From Selaginella tamariscina (Eukaryota; Streptophyta; Lycopodiopsida; Selaginellales; Selaginellaceae), in the NCBI GenBank assembly GCA_003024785.1, contig PUQB01000368.1, forward strand, positions 1-64,000: a stretch of DNA of 64,000 nt. The letters are read 5' to 3'. The position numbers and the translations under genes were made by a program. Below the pieces are notes generated by a model that had not been told where the DNA came from, made no database searches, and saw only the letters and a list, made by a program, of their open reading frames with translations. Positions 23,873-35,390 of this stretch are shown here, piece after piece. Numbering within the stretch: position 1 is the first letter of the stretch; each line of letters starts with the position of its first letter.

Positions 23873-24700
23873 CTGTGAATGGAACACGGGTGTAGATTTG
23901 CCCTTTCCACGCTGTTTTGGGTTGAACCGCAATGCTACGTGCCAATGAAGTCTGACTCACTGTGATACAATAACAAAGTCAAAAGTTCGATGAAGCAGTC
24001 AAAGTAAAAACCCTAATCAACATGGCTCAGACGGATGCTTGTTTGAATGATATACATATTTATAACGTGTTATATTGATACGATGCATACATTTACATGG
24101 TTTACCTGGTACTAAGTTACGTAGTGGTAACGAACTCTAAACAATCCTTATTTGACCTACATTCGAACATTCATGTCAGCAATGACGTCTTAATTATGTC
24201 TTATCTATAATTTACACACAAACACATATCATGTATATTTTACAGATGGCTCTATATATATATATATACATTAGTAGCCTACTAAGGACTGTTCTCAAAC
24301 AAGAAGAATACTCATATTAGTAAGGAATGTTGTTAAACAAGGACATGTGTTCAACTGTATAACCCAGAAAAACATGCACGAAGTGTTCCGCTAGAAAATC
24401 TTAAGTTATATTAATTATTTTTAAAAGTTTAAAAAATAAATATTTACATATTCCTATATAATTTATATATTCTATAGCTCTATATTAATTTTGATACTTT
24501 TAGGATATTAATAATCTAGCCTACTGTATATATTTTAAATTAAAATAACAAATATATAAAAGCCACTGTAATTGGTTATTTCGATTTTTGTCCTAAATTT
24601 GACGAATGTATTTGCTGAATAAATTACGGAACAAATTAAATTAATCCTTATCAATAAATTTACCACGACACAAAAATTTCAAATGTAAGTTTCTAAATTT

Positions 24701-25860
24701 TATTTTTAAAAAAAAATTATATTTAAAGATGAAAATTCCCCAGCAAAAATTTTTAATTTTAAATTCAATAATGTATTTTTAATATATGTGTAATACACTA
24801 ATACAATAATATTATATTCATGTAAAAATTATATTTAAAAGTGTATACAATGTGTATGTGTGTTTATGCATGTATAATATATAATATTAATATAATAATA
24901 ATAATATAATGAATTATAATATAAAATTTAAGCATAGAAATATAAAATATTTAATATATAATTTATAAAGTACATTCCACACAAATTAAATATATTAATA
25001 TATTTGTTGATGACATACAAAGGACCCTTTTAAGTGGGTTCGTTCGAACGTATTATACTTTTGATAACTAAAGGGGCATATTGTTTCTCATAGGACCATG
25101 TATCCATAATAAATCAGTTACATGTTAGTGTAGTATACATATTCCATTTCATTTTGTTACATGTCCTTCGAGATTAAATGAATAAAGTTAAAATATGTTA
25201 AGAATCAAAATATTTATAAGACCGTTGTACGCCTCTCTCTCTCTCTCTCGCATACTTATTTAAATGCATGTATATAACACCAGTGATAGATAATGAGCAC
25301 TATTTCTCGCGCTGGACTTCCACATGGATTTATTAGATGGGTATTTTGAAGTTCCAAACTGTGCCGTCAGAAAGAGAACAAGTGGCTTTTGGATCTGATG
25401 AGAATTTCCATCGTGAAATCTGAAGGATACATTTGTTAATCTAACGATCTGGAGTCATTATATTAACATAACCATTAATTTAAAATGGGACATACTTAAA
25501 ACAAATTAAATCAAATAAAGAATTTAAATTGAAATAAAGTTTTAAGAAATCAAAATCCCTTGTTCTGAATTTAAAATTTGTTTACCTTGCTTATGATGTT
25601 CCTTCATCATTCATGAGTATTTTCAATATATACTTAATCGATGGCTGTTGTTGTAGGAAATTGACATCATTCAGTTGACTGGTGTTTACTCCATAGTGTG
25701 GTCGTCAGCACGTAAGAAAGCCAAGGCTGCTTAAACTCCACTCTAATGGTGAAAAACTAAACGTTGATATGTATATACACATGAAGAAAATGTATTCATA
25801 CTGACACTCCAATAATATCTAAATAAAAAAAAACCCACACATACACACAAGTTTTAAAAT
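24701..25860. other. Central spacer (loop) of the inverted duplication
   Basis: About 1.1 kb of mostly A/T-rich sequence without convincing mirror symmetry, including ATAATATAATATTAATATAATAATA runs and a short (CT)n tract near 25232. No ORF or RNA gene is seen. It lies between two divergent promoters and so forms the far part of a shared intergenic region. Confidence 0.6.
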
Positions 25861-26620
25861 AAATAAATTAGAAACTTTCGTGATAAATTTATTGATAGGG
25901 ATTAATTTAATTTGTTCCGTAATTTATTCAATTGGGTATTTCGATTTTGTCGTAAGCTTGACAAATGTATTTGCTACAGTGGCTTTTTATTTATTTTTGA
26001 ATTTTATTTTAAAATATATACAGTAGGCTAGATTATTAATATCCTAAAAGAATTATAATATATATAAAATATAAAATATATAAACTATATAGGAATATGT
26101 AAATATTTATTTTAAAACTTTAAAATAATTAATTAAATTCACAATAAGTAACTCAAAACATAACTTAAGATTTTCTAGCGGAACACTTCGTGCATGTTTT
26201 TCTGGGTTATACAGTTGAACACATGTCCTTGTTTAAAACATTCCTTACTAATAGCCATCTGTAAAATATACATGATATGTGTGTTGTGTGTAAATTATAG
26301 ATAAGACATAATAATTATGTTCGAATGCAGGTCAAATAAGGATTGTTTAGAGTTCGTTACGACTACGTAACTTAGTACCACACGGGTAAATCATGAAAAT
26401 GTATGCATCGTCACACGTATATATATCATTCAAACAAGCGTTCGTCGAGCCATGTTGATTAGGGTTTTTACTTTGACTGCTTCATCGAACTTTTGACTTT
26501 GTTATCGTATCATAGTGAGTCAGATGGCTGTAACTTCATGTCACTCTTTGGCACGTAGCGTTGCCGTTCAACCCAAAACAGCGTGGAAAGGACAAATCTA
26601 CACCCGTGTTCCATTCACAG

Positions 26621-26629
26621 TATAAAAAT
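26621..26629 (+). promoter_or_regulatory. TATA box of the right lipase gene
   Basis: TATAAAAAT lies about 160 bp upstream of the ATG at 26782, the mirror of the left copy's box. Confidence 0.6.
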
Positions 26630-26781
26630 CCATTCCGGTATATTTCCCTCATTCAATTACATCAAGTTCATCTACAATTTTTTCAAGACAAGTTAACTGA
26701 TTTTATTTAAACAGGAGCTCCATACGTATTATATTCTTGAACATTTGAGTGCCTTAGATTTTCATCCTGTACAAGTCCGCA

Positions 26782-28241
26782 ATGGCTCCTCTTAGCGAGC
26801 GCTGGCGAGAAATACAAGGTGCCAACGACTGGAAGAACTTGCTTCCTGAAACTGGCGGTGCATCAGTGGATGAGAACCTCCGGAGGGAGATCATCAGATA
26901 CGGTGAATTCGCTCAGGCATGCTACGACTGTTTCGAGTACGACGAGTCCTCCACTCAGTGTGGAAACTCCAGATACACCAAGGAGGAGCTTCTGGCAAGC
27001 GTAGGATTGGCGACCACGGGATATGAGATCACCAAGTTCATATATGCAACCTCGCGTTTGTGGTTGCCGGGTTTCTTCAAGCAGCCCGAGACTGGGGAGG
27101 ACACGTGGAGTAGAGACTCCAACTGGATGGGCTTCATTGCAGTGAATACTTCCGAGGAAGAGATCAAACGGCTGGGACGGAGGGATATTGTCATCGCTTG
27201 GCGTGGGACTGTCACCAAGCTTGAGTGGATAGAGAACATCAAAGACGTTTTAAAGCCATGTGGACTCGACCCGCACGACGACTTAACAAGGGGGTTGAGG
27301 TGGAAGCTGGGTTCCTCAGTATATACACTTCTTACGTCCCTAACAGTAGGTATAACCAACAAAGTGCACGCTACCAAGTTCTGTTCGAGATCAGCAGGCT
27401 GCTCAGTGTTTACAAAAACGAAGAGCTGAGCATCACGGTCACTGGGCACAGCTTGGGAGGAGCCTTGGCTCTCCTGTGTGCTTATGACATTGCAGAGCTG
27501 GGAGTGAACACCAGGCAACTTTCTCCATTGCCAGTGCATGTTAAGCGACTATCCCCGCATATCTTGTCGCCTCACAAGCACAACATGGCCAAGGCATCGT
27601 TTACTGCGTACGAGTCGAGTGAACTCAAGGAGAAGTCGGATCGGACGAATATAGAGGCAAAGCATGAGGAAGCTTTGGCAAGTCCATCTCCCAGGGTACA
27701 GACAAGGCTAGACAAGGATACATTAACCGTAACGGCGGGAAAATCGGAAACTACTCTAGTCAAGAACACACTGACTGTTAAAGTCAATGAGAAAGCAAGT
27801 ACAACTCTAGCAATTCCTGTGACTGTGTTCTCGTTCTCGGCGCCTCGTGTTGGGGATGCAGATTTTAAGGAACGGTGCGATGAGCTCGGAATCAAGGTCC
27901 TGAGGATGTTCAACAGGAAGGACATGGTACCCAAGGTTCCTGGAGTTTTACTCAACGAACATATGGGGACGTTCGTCTTGCAGATGCTGGATATCTTTCC
28001 CTGGACATATTGTCACGTTGGGACACGATTGGCACTGGACAGTAACATGTCTCCTTACCTCAGGGAGGACGGCGGACTGGTTGAACAGCACAATTTGGAG
28101 GCTCTGTTGCATCTTGTGGATGGTTATCAAGGACCGAAGAAGGCCTTTGTGCCCTCCGGTAAGAGAGACCTCAATCTAATTAACAAGAGCTCTGACTTCC
28201 TCAAACCCGAGCTTGGAGTTCCTGCTCGCTGGAGGAAATGA
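26782..28241 (+). CDS. Phospholipase A1-II (DAD1-like lipase), right copy; internal frameshift
   Basis: This is the divergent duplicate of the left lipase. From the ATG the frame matches the left protein until about 27295, where GACTTAACAAG is followed by GGGGGTTGAGG rather than the left copy's GAGGGGTTGAGG. One base is missing, and the frame ends early at 27429. The rest, in the next frame to 28241, is complete and contains GHSLGG, the ~100-residue insert, the RMFNRKDMVPKVPG aspartate and the YCHVGTRLALD histidine. It keeps the C-terminus (ending VPARWRK) that the left copy lacks. As written, the gene would stop before its catalytic serine. It is otherwise about as well preserved as the left copy, so the break is recent or a base-call error. 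Confidence 0.88.
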
Positions 28242-29139
28242 AGATACATAATGATTGATTCTTTTGAAGTATTATTAAATTGTACATGTGGCATAGCCAG
28301 ATGGGAGATAGGTTGTCTTGCTAGATTATAACCACCTGTGTGCGTACGTGTTTGTGAATGAAAGAGTAGTTGTATTAAAGAAAGTAAAATGTTGTAAACA
28401 CAAACATCAACAGTTTGTAATACCATCATAGGCTTTCCCAAAAAGCTTACAATTCAACAATGCAAAACTTCCAAAGCGTTTTACGATGGACACGTGTTGA
28501 TTTAAGATTACCAAAGTGCCTTAGCAAATCTGATTGCAAAAAATTAGAGACAGTGAAATTTAAGGCCATTGTCAATGTGAATATAAATAAAACCTTAATT
28601 TTAAAGTGGAATTGACAAGTTCAATACTGTGTTCCACATGTTATATGATATCTACATAACACGTATGTCCATGCTATTCGAAGTTATCAATTAAGGATTC
28701 CAAAGGAAGAGTTTAAGAATTTGTGAAACTTAATCGATTCAATTTCATAAGTGCCTTGTTTAAATATTTTCTACTTTACGTGTGTAGATATATCTAAATA
28801 ATATAATATAGTCCAGGTATATCATATCGACGTGTTGGTGGAAGGATGGGGTCACAGCGTCTGTGTGGAGACGTTTTCACCAAAGTCAATTAATGTATAT
28901 TGAAACAAAAATATATATTCAATTTGTATATAGTATACGTGTAAACATAGAAGTACATATATTTTTAGTGTTAAAGGTGGCTATTATTATATAGCATGTG
29001 TGTGTGACATATAAACATAACATGTGCATAATACATTATATAGTACTGAAGTGAATTTAAACAAAATAGTAAATAGTGGTTTACTACTAATCAAGAGGCT
29101 ATCACTTAAAAAAATTTCTATTTATCAGTGTATGGTTCA
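28242..29139. other. 3' flank of the right lipase within the arm
   Basis: No gene. The sequence mirrors 21560-22300 of the left arm, with an AT-rich tail near 28800-29000. Confidence 0.55.
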
Positions 29140-29144
29140 TCAAT
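29140..29144 (+). other. Target-site duplication TCAAT (left)
   Basis: TCAAT directly precedes the 5' LTR and is repeated directly after the 3' LTR at 33006-33010, marking a retrotransposon insertion. Confidence 0.85.
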
Positions 29145-29353
29145 CGTTACGACCCGTATAATGAATCAAAGAATATTCCCCAGAAAGGTATAAATTAGAA
29201 TATTCTTAAAGAGCTATACCTAGATCTAAGAGAATTAAGGGCACACTAATATTGGAAGCCTTTTTGAAGAGCAATGTGTGGAAACTAGAGACAGCTCGGG
29301 GAGGTCGGGTGGTTTTGTGAGGGTCTCTAATTTGTACGTAGTGGTGCCTAACA
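29145..29353 (+). repeat. 5' LTR of the 29.1-33.0 kb retrotransposon
   Basis: It begins CGTTACGACCCG, where the 3' LTR has TGTTACGACCCG, and ends GGTGCCTAACA. About six substitutions (all transitions) and a few single-base indels separate it from the 3' LTR. Confidence 0.9.
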
Positions 29354-29355
29354 AT

Positions 29356-29367
29356 TGGTATCAGAGC
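29356..29367 (+). other. Primer binding site (tRNA-Met type)
   Basis: TGGTATCAGAGC starts 2 bp after the 5' LTR and is the classic complement of the initiator tRNA-Met 3' end used by plant LTR elements. Confidence 0.9.
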
Positions 29368-29603
29368 AAGGTTCGAGATGAGTGCCTGGTGGGAAGGGAT
29401 AATACCACCTGTGTGGAGACGTTGGACACTAAAAAGTAAATTGTCCAAAGAGAAGCAAGCCCAAGGGCAAAAGTTTCAATGGCAGTAAGGACAAGTAGAC
29501 GCCTAAGAAGCTTTAGGAGATGGAGCGTGGAGAGGAGCACAAACAAAACTTCTCTAAACCACAAGGTAAAATTCTATTTGTTCTTGCTCAATAGGTAAAC
29601 TAC

Positions 29604-30380
29604 ATGGCACGGGAGGAGCCACACACACGTGCTATTGTGGTGGAGGGACGACTTGGTGAGCGTCTAGTGCGAGTCCTTGTGGATAGCATGAGTACCAATA
29701 ACTTTGTGTCAACAAAGTTAGTGGAGGAGTGCAGCTTGCCCACGAAGACTGTGCCTCAATACGAATTTGAAGGCTCAGCTATCACACAGAGCTACAGTGC
29801 TTGTGTGGAGGAGTTACAATTGGAGGTTGGCAAAACCCAGCTGGTGGAGCTGCACAAAGAGCCTCAATACGAGATTGAGGGCTCAACTATCACACAGAGC
29901 TACATTGCTTGTGTGGAGGAGTTACAGTTGGAGGTTGGCAAAACCCAGCTGGTGGAGCTGCGTGAAGAGCCTCAATACGAGATTGAGGGCTCAACTATCA
30001 CATAGAGCTACAGTGCTTGTGTGGAGGAGTTACAGCTGGAGGTTGGCAAAACCCAGTTGGTGGAGCTGCGTGAAGAGCCTCAATATGAGATTGAGGGCTC
30101 AGCTATCACACAGAGCTACATTGCTTGTGTGGAGGAGTTACAGCTGTAGGTTGACAAAACCCAGCTGGTGAAGCTGCACGAAGACTATGCCTCAATACAA
30201 GATTGAGGGCTCAGCTATCACAGAGCTACAGTGCTTGTGTGGAGGAGTTACAACTGTAGGTTGGCAAAACCCAGCTGGTGGAATTGAACAAAGACTGTGC
30301 CTCAATACGAGATTGAGGGCTTAGTTTCACATAGAGCTAAATTGCTTGTGTGAAGGAGTTACAGCTAGAGGTTGGCAAAA
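29604..30380 (+). CDS. Retropepsin region with six tandem ~108-bp repeats (broken)
   Basis: The reading frame starts MAREEPHTRAIVVEGRL and has the protease motif VLVDSMSTNNFVSTKLVEE (the usual D-S/T-G is DSM). After this, a 36-residue unit, PQYEIEGSTITQSY...CVEELQLEVGKTQLVEL, is repeated six times. Repeat starts are at 29754, 29862, 29970 and 30078 (exact 108-bp spacing), then 30190 and 30300 with small indels. The first stop comes in copy 3 at about 30003. The repeat is part of the protease fold itself, so the array duplicates strands of the enzyme. It probably arose by replication slippage or unequal exchange. Confidence 0.8.
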
Positions 30381-30548
30381 CCAGCTGGTCGAGACTTTCT
30401 TTCTTGCGAAGCTAGTGCGTTTGGATCCTAAGATCTAGTGGAGCACCAAGCACATGAAGCTTGAGTATAGTGAAGTGAAAGACACTTGGTTTGGAACAAA
30501 GCTTGAGTCTCCAAACAAGTTCTTTTACTATCACCTTGAGCAAAGCTG

Positions 30549-32517
30549 TTGTGCGATGAGTTTGCTGATGTCTTCCCTCCTGAGCTACCTCATGACTACC
30601 ACATGCAGAGGTGTGGAGCTGGAATAGGGTATGAAAGCCATTCGACTGAGCCATGTAAGGAGCAAGAGGTTAAGAGACAAGTGATGGAGCTATTGGAATA
30701 TGGCTTCATACAACTGAGCAAGTCTCCATTTGGTGCACCAGTAATTGCTTGTCAGGAAGAAAAATGGCACCATAAGGATGTGTATAGACTACAGAGCTCT
30801 TCAAAAGCAAACAGTGAAGGACAGGATGCCCATGCCATGTGTGGATACTATCATGGATCCTCAGTGGAGCCAGAGTGTTCACCAAAATAGTTGGGCATTT
30901 TGAGTTCACTGTTAGCTATTTAGCTTAACAAATGCCCCAGTCACATTCACTTGGTTGACGACTGAGGTGTTTGTGACTACTTGCACGACTTTGTGGAGAT
31001 CTTCCTCAACGATATTCTTATTTACAGTAAGAATATGAAGGAGCATGTGCAGCATTTGAAGAGTTCTTCAGTTGTTGGGGAGAACAAGCTCTATGCAAAG
31101 AAGAGCAAATGTGCATTTGCTCAGTGCAAAGTGGAGTATTTGGGTCACATTGTGACGCCAAGTGGAGTGAAGACTGATCCACAAAGGTGGCAGTGGTGGA
31201 GCAATGGCCAGTTCCTAGCAATATAGAAGAGTTACGGAGTTTCTTGGGCATGGCTGGTTATTACCGGTATGTCAAGGATTATGCCAAGAAAGCTTCTCCG
31301 TTAACTAGGTTGCTGAGGAAGGACGTTCCCTTTGCATGAAGTGCTTCAGAGAAGAGCAGTTTCCAAGCTTTGAAACAAGCTTTGGTACGTGCACCAGTTT
31401 TATGTATTGCAGATCCCTCTAAGCCTTATGAGGTATCGTGTGATGCAAGTGGAGTGGCCATTGGAGTTGTACTTATGCAAGAGGGAAGGCCTATTGCTTA
31501 TAAGAGTCGTACTTGAATCCTGCAGAGCAACAATACTCAACGTATGAGCAAGAACTACTGGCTATTGTTAATGCATTATGAGTTTGGAGGCACTATCTTT
31601 ATGGTGCAAGTTTCAAAGTGTTTACAGATCACAAGACTTTGGTGTATCTGTTCAAACAGAAAGAGTTAAACTCTCAGCAAGCTCGCTGGATGGTTAAGCT
31701 CATGGAGTTTGGCAAATTTCCTATTGAGCATTGTGGGAAAGGCTAACGTGGTGGTATATGCTTTGTCACGGTTAGGAGAGCCACAGTGGTTAGAGAATTC
31801 CAAACACGCTTATGTAATGCATTAACAAGGACGGTCAGTGAGTTTAGCCAGGTAGTTCAACATGCTCAAGCACAAGACGCTGAGGTGCAGGAGCTCAGAG
31901 GACAGCTAGAGCCACCATTCTCATTTTAGGATGGAGTTTTGTACTACAATGGCCGTGTGTATCTTCCTCGTGTGGACCATTTGATCAACCAGGTACTATA
32001 TTTCCATCATGATCACCCGGAGGCTGGTCATTTTGGGGGAGGAAAACGTATGAGTTGATCAAGAGAAGGTTCTATTGGAGGAATATGAAAGCTAATATCA
32101 TAGAGTACTGCAGGACTTGTGACAAGTGTCAGCAAGTAAAGGTGCCCAGGGAAAAACCAAGTGGGCTATTAGTACCATTGCCTATTCCAGACAGGCGATG
32201 GGGCAGTATCTCTATGGACTTTGTCACCCATTTGCCAAGGACACAGTGGCATTGGAATGAGTCCATATTATGCTATGTTTGGACGGCATTCCAAGACAGC
32301 TTTTGAGCTGGGTTTAGCAAGTAAGAAAGCTCAAGGCAACATGGATGAGGAAGCTAAAGATCTGAGTGTTGAGCTTAGAAACATTCAGAGTTTGTGCAAG
32401 AAGAACTTACAAGTAGCTCAAGCCGAGCTATCAAGTTTGTTAATGAGCACAGAAGCTTCCAAGAGTTCCAGGTGGGAGATTATGTATATCTCTGAGTGGT
32501 ATTTGCCACACATGTAA
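30549..32517 (+). pseudogene. Reverse transcriptase, RNase H and integrase remnants
   Basis: Visible in order are the RT start (DVFPPELPHDY, then EQEVKRQVMELLEYGFIQ), the RT active-site region as FLNDILIYSKN in place of YxDDIL, and YLGHIVTPSGVKTDP. RNase H follows (YEVSCDASGVAIG, near 31425), then the integrase HHCC finger (YCRTCDKCQQVKVPREKPSGLL) and the first part of the integrase core. The sequence then jumps to GMSPYYAMFGRHSK, showing that most of the core is deleted. The active-site change and frameshifts indicate loss of function. Confidence 0.8.
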
Positions 32518-32785
32518 GGCGGAACACTATTGTGGCCTTACGGAAGGGACACAATGATAAGTTGTCTCCAGGTACTCAGGTCCTTATGAGATTCTGGAGC
32601 GTATCGATAAGGTGACATATCGACTACGGCTGCCAGGAGTGAGGGTGCACCCAGTGTTTCATGTTAGCCAGTTAAAGAGAGTACTCACAAGGAAAGTCCC
32701 GGGTAGATTCTTTGTGGATGTACAAGGCTAATGATACAGGACCAGTTGAGTAAGTTATACTGCCCTTGAGGACAAGGACTTGCTA

Positions 32786-32797
32786 ATGGGGGGAGGA
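32786..32797 (+). other. Polypurine tract
   Basis: The G-rich stretch GGGGGGAGGA immediately precedes the 3' LTR start TGTTACG and would prime plus-strand synthesis. Confidence 0.75.
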
Positions 32798-32798
32798 T

Positions 32799-33005
32799 TG
32801 TTACGACCCGTATAACGAATCAAAGAATATTCCCCAAAAGGTATAAGCTAGAATATTCCTAAAGAGCTATACCTAGATCTAAGAGAATTAAGGGCACACT
32901 AATATTGGAAGCCTTTTGAAGAGCAGTGTGTGGAAACTAAGACAGCTCGGGGGAGGTCGGGTGGTTTTGTGAGGGTCTCTAATTTGTACGTAGTGGTGCC
33001 TAACA
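32799..33005 (+). repeat. 3' LTR of the 29.1-33.0 kb retrotransposon
   Basis: 207 bp, TGTTACGACCCG...GGTGCCTAACA, with canonical TG...CA ends, followed by the TCAAT duplication. Confidence 0.92.
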
Positions 33006-33825
33006 TCAATAAACAAGTCCCATCCATAATTGAAAAGCACAATACTGGAAAAATTAAGGGTGATTTACTATGATCTGCTAAATATAGAGAGACTCACCAT
33101 TAAATTTACAAATGATCAAAAGCACTCACCTTTAAATAGTAACCCATCATGATTATAGTATTATAGAATAAAGGTTAACTATTGATTAGAGTTGAGACAT
33201 TAAAGATTAAGCCGTGCCTTTCTATATATAAATTTATAATAAATCAAATATAACAATAGCTTTATATACATACTTATTACTTACTTATAATCATACTAAG
33301 GTTTATATGTCTGCTAAAGTACATAGATAAAAGTAGGAGGGTAATTTATTAAGAATAATACAGACCTTATTTATTGGGAGGCCTAAAATATGTTTAAGTA
33401 AGGTGATGGGACATGTATAATAAATTTTTATTAGATATTCTATATTAAATTAATGCGATGTGCACATTCATTTGGTATAAAGTGAGGTTGACAATGAGAA
33501 TGTGATAGTTATATATGCAAAAGATATAAATCATTACCATGTGGTAATCATAAGCATGATATATGTATAACAGAAGTAAGAGATATGAATCATTACCATT
33601 AACACGATTATAAATGTGTTGGTCGATAGGAATGCCTTAATGTTATTTATAATATTTTTCATTATGCAACATGAATGATTGTAAAAACATATAAAAGACT
33701 CAATTTGTTGCTTACTTATGAAGTTGATGATGTATGTAATGTTGGTAGGTTGACTTGTTCAAGAACTTCATGGTCACCAAGCTGGCACTTAAAGTAAATT
33801 GGTCACCATGTTGAATTACATTTTT

Positions 33826-34788
33826 ATGAGAAGTAACAAAAACTTAATAGTTTTTGTCATGAACCACCAAAATATACCAGGATATTTCAATCTTTTTTAA
33901 AAGATTTTAAAACATTGGATGGTAAAGAATATTTATTTTTATCTTAAAAGATTCTAGAACATTAACTGCTAAAGAATATTCTAAGTAAAAAAGGGTATTT
34001 AAGAAAGCTAATGTAAGATTTAAATATTCTAGTTCAACATCAGTTATAAGGCAATTTTCATTGTTCTTTTTCTTTTGTTCTTTATAATTTAAAAGAATTG
34101 TACCTTTGCAAATTAAGCATGCTAATACTATACCCTTTAAATAAAAGAGGTATTGTTTTGTAAGATGGCCCAATATGAAGAATATGATCAATTGATTGTG
34201 GAATTGAATGCTTTTTATGCTAAGGTGATAGATTTGGAACAAGAGAAGACATAATGGATGTAAGAGAAGCAAAACCTTATGAAGGAGAGCCAAAGACTAG
34301 TGGAACAAATAAATGAACTTACGAAACAAATTAGGCAGTTGCAAAATCAATCAAGACCAAGTGCTCATATGGTGGTAAAGGAACCAAAGGTGAGTTTTCC
34401 AAAAAAAACTAATGGGACAAGATCTTAATTTTGTGGATTTATGAATCAAGTTAGTTTAGTGATTCATATGAATTCTAATTTTTATCAAGACGATTGTTCG
34501 AAGGTGAGGTTAGTTGGATTACTTCTCATAGGAATTGCATGAGTATGGTTTGCCCTCTTTTGGAAAGGAATTCACCATTACTCAATAATTGTGAAGAGTT
34601 TGTGAAGGAGTTCAAAAGTTGTATTGGTGACACAGACAATACTCATATAGTGATTAATAGGATTCATTGACTCAATCAAGGAAATTATTCAGCATTTGTG
34701 TATGCCTCCGAGTTCTGTTCCTTGGAATGAAAAGACCTTGATATATCAGTTCCATCATAGTCTTCGCAATGATGTCAAGGACCGTCTA
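33826..34788 (+). mobile_element. Degenerate retroelement gag fragment
   Basis: From 34164 a plus-strand frame starts MAQYEEYDQLIVELNAFYAK. It continues, with stops, through a coiled-coil-like QRLVEQINELTKQIRQLQNQ and then gag-like text to LRNDVKDRLSEF at about 34790, where the next repeat cuts it off. The preceding 340 bp are A/T-rich. Confidence 0.55.
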
Positions 34789-35390
34789 TCAGAGTTTTAA
34801 CCCGGAGGGCTAACACGTGGCTGCCAAGTGACCTTCCGGCGTCAATTCCCTATGTGAGCAACGCTAAGTCTTCAAAAATGACCCTAAGAGTCTGACTCAA
34901 ATGTCTAGTTAAACTGAAGACTTAAAGTAATACCTTAAACCCCCTAGAATGACCATCCCCCAAACCTAGAGGATATCCCGAGTAGACTTTAAGATCCTAT
35001 CCCAGTAGACCGAGACAGGCTCATGCCCTAACCTCATCAAGGAGATGTGCCTTACACATACTCCCGTGATAGGCTAAGGCATCGTCACTTACCCCTTGAG
35101 GAATCACCCTCATCCAGGAGTACAACCCCTTTAGGGTGATAAGGGGTACCTTAAACCATGACTAACCCTAAGGGTTTGAGTGGCCAAGTCATACCTAGAC
35201 CTAGGGCTAGTACTTAGTGAGGACACAAGTGTGTGCCGTAGGCGGACATGAGTATTCTGCTAAGCAAACTCCCTAAGGTTAGGTTTGGATAACCCTAAGT
35301 ACATGACCTTGCGAGTGTCTCACGAAAGGGCTCCTGCTAATAAGCTTAGGTTGTTCAACCCTAGCTTCCAAAGAGAAGGACACTCCCTGA
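34789..35390 (+). mobile_element. LTR-like repeat block (relative of 3.84-4.54 kb)
   Basis: It starts at ATCAGAGTTTTAACCC and shares phrase after phrase with the block at 3839, for example TACCCCTTGAGGAATCACCCTCATCC and CTAGTACTTAGT. Homology stops at CACTCCCT near 35390. Its left edge interrupts a gag frame. Confidence 0.55.

Larger units (their letters stand above)
20595..24700. repeat. Left arm of a ~4.1-kb inverted duplication
   Basis: Landmarks of this arm return inverted in the right arm. AATTCAACATGGTGATCA (20605) is mirrored at 33815. The ATTATAAATTTGCATATGGAAAGG region (21340) is mirrored near 33220, the CACGTCGATATGATAT region (21920) near 28830, the whole lipase gene at 26.78 kb, and the CTAGCGGAACACTTCG region (24390) near 26175. 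Flanks are visibly more diverged than the coding sequence. Confidence 0.85.
29145..33005 (+). mobile_element. Nearly complete Ty3/gypsy LTR retrotransposon with internal deletions
   Basis: This 3.86-kb element is bounded by LTRs of 209 and 207 bp, has a tRNA-Met-type primer site and a purine tract, and is flanked by TCAAT duplications. The internal order is protease (29604), RT (about 30560-31250), RNase H (about 31360-31780), integrase zinc finger and start of the core (about 32000-32250), and integrase C-terminus (about 32570-32680, ending [11 protein letters not shown]). The gag is missing, part of the RT palm is lost between 30780 and 30980, the integrase core is cut after DFVTHLP, and there are several frameshifts. 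It can no longer move on its own. The order protease-RT-RH-IN assigns it to Ty3/gypsy. Confidence 0.9.
25861..33825. repeat. Right arm of the inverted duplication, split by an LTR retrotransposon
   Basis: The mirror of 20595-24700 occupies 25861-29144 and resumes at 33006 to about 33825. The two pieces total about 4.1 kb, equal to the left arm. The gap is exactly the 29145-33005 element plus one copy of its TCAAT target duplication. Confidence 0.85.

Noticed and set aside
20595..33825. The inverted repeat as a sequencing fold-back artefact
   Set aside because: The arms differ by many substitutions, indels, a micro-inversion and a retrotransposon insertion, which a read artefact would not produce.
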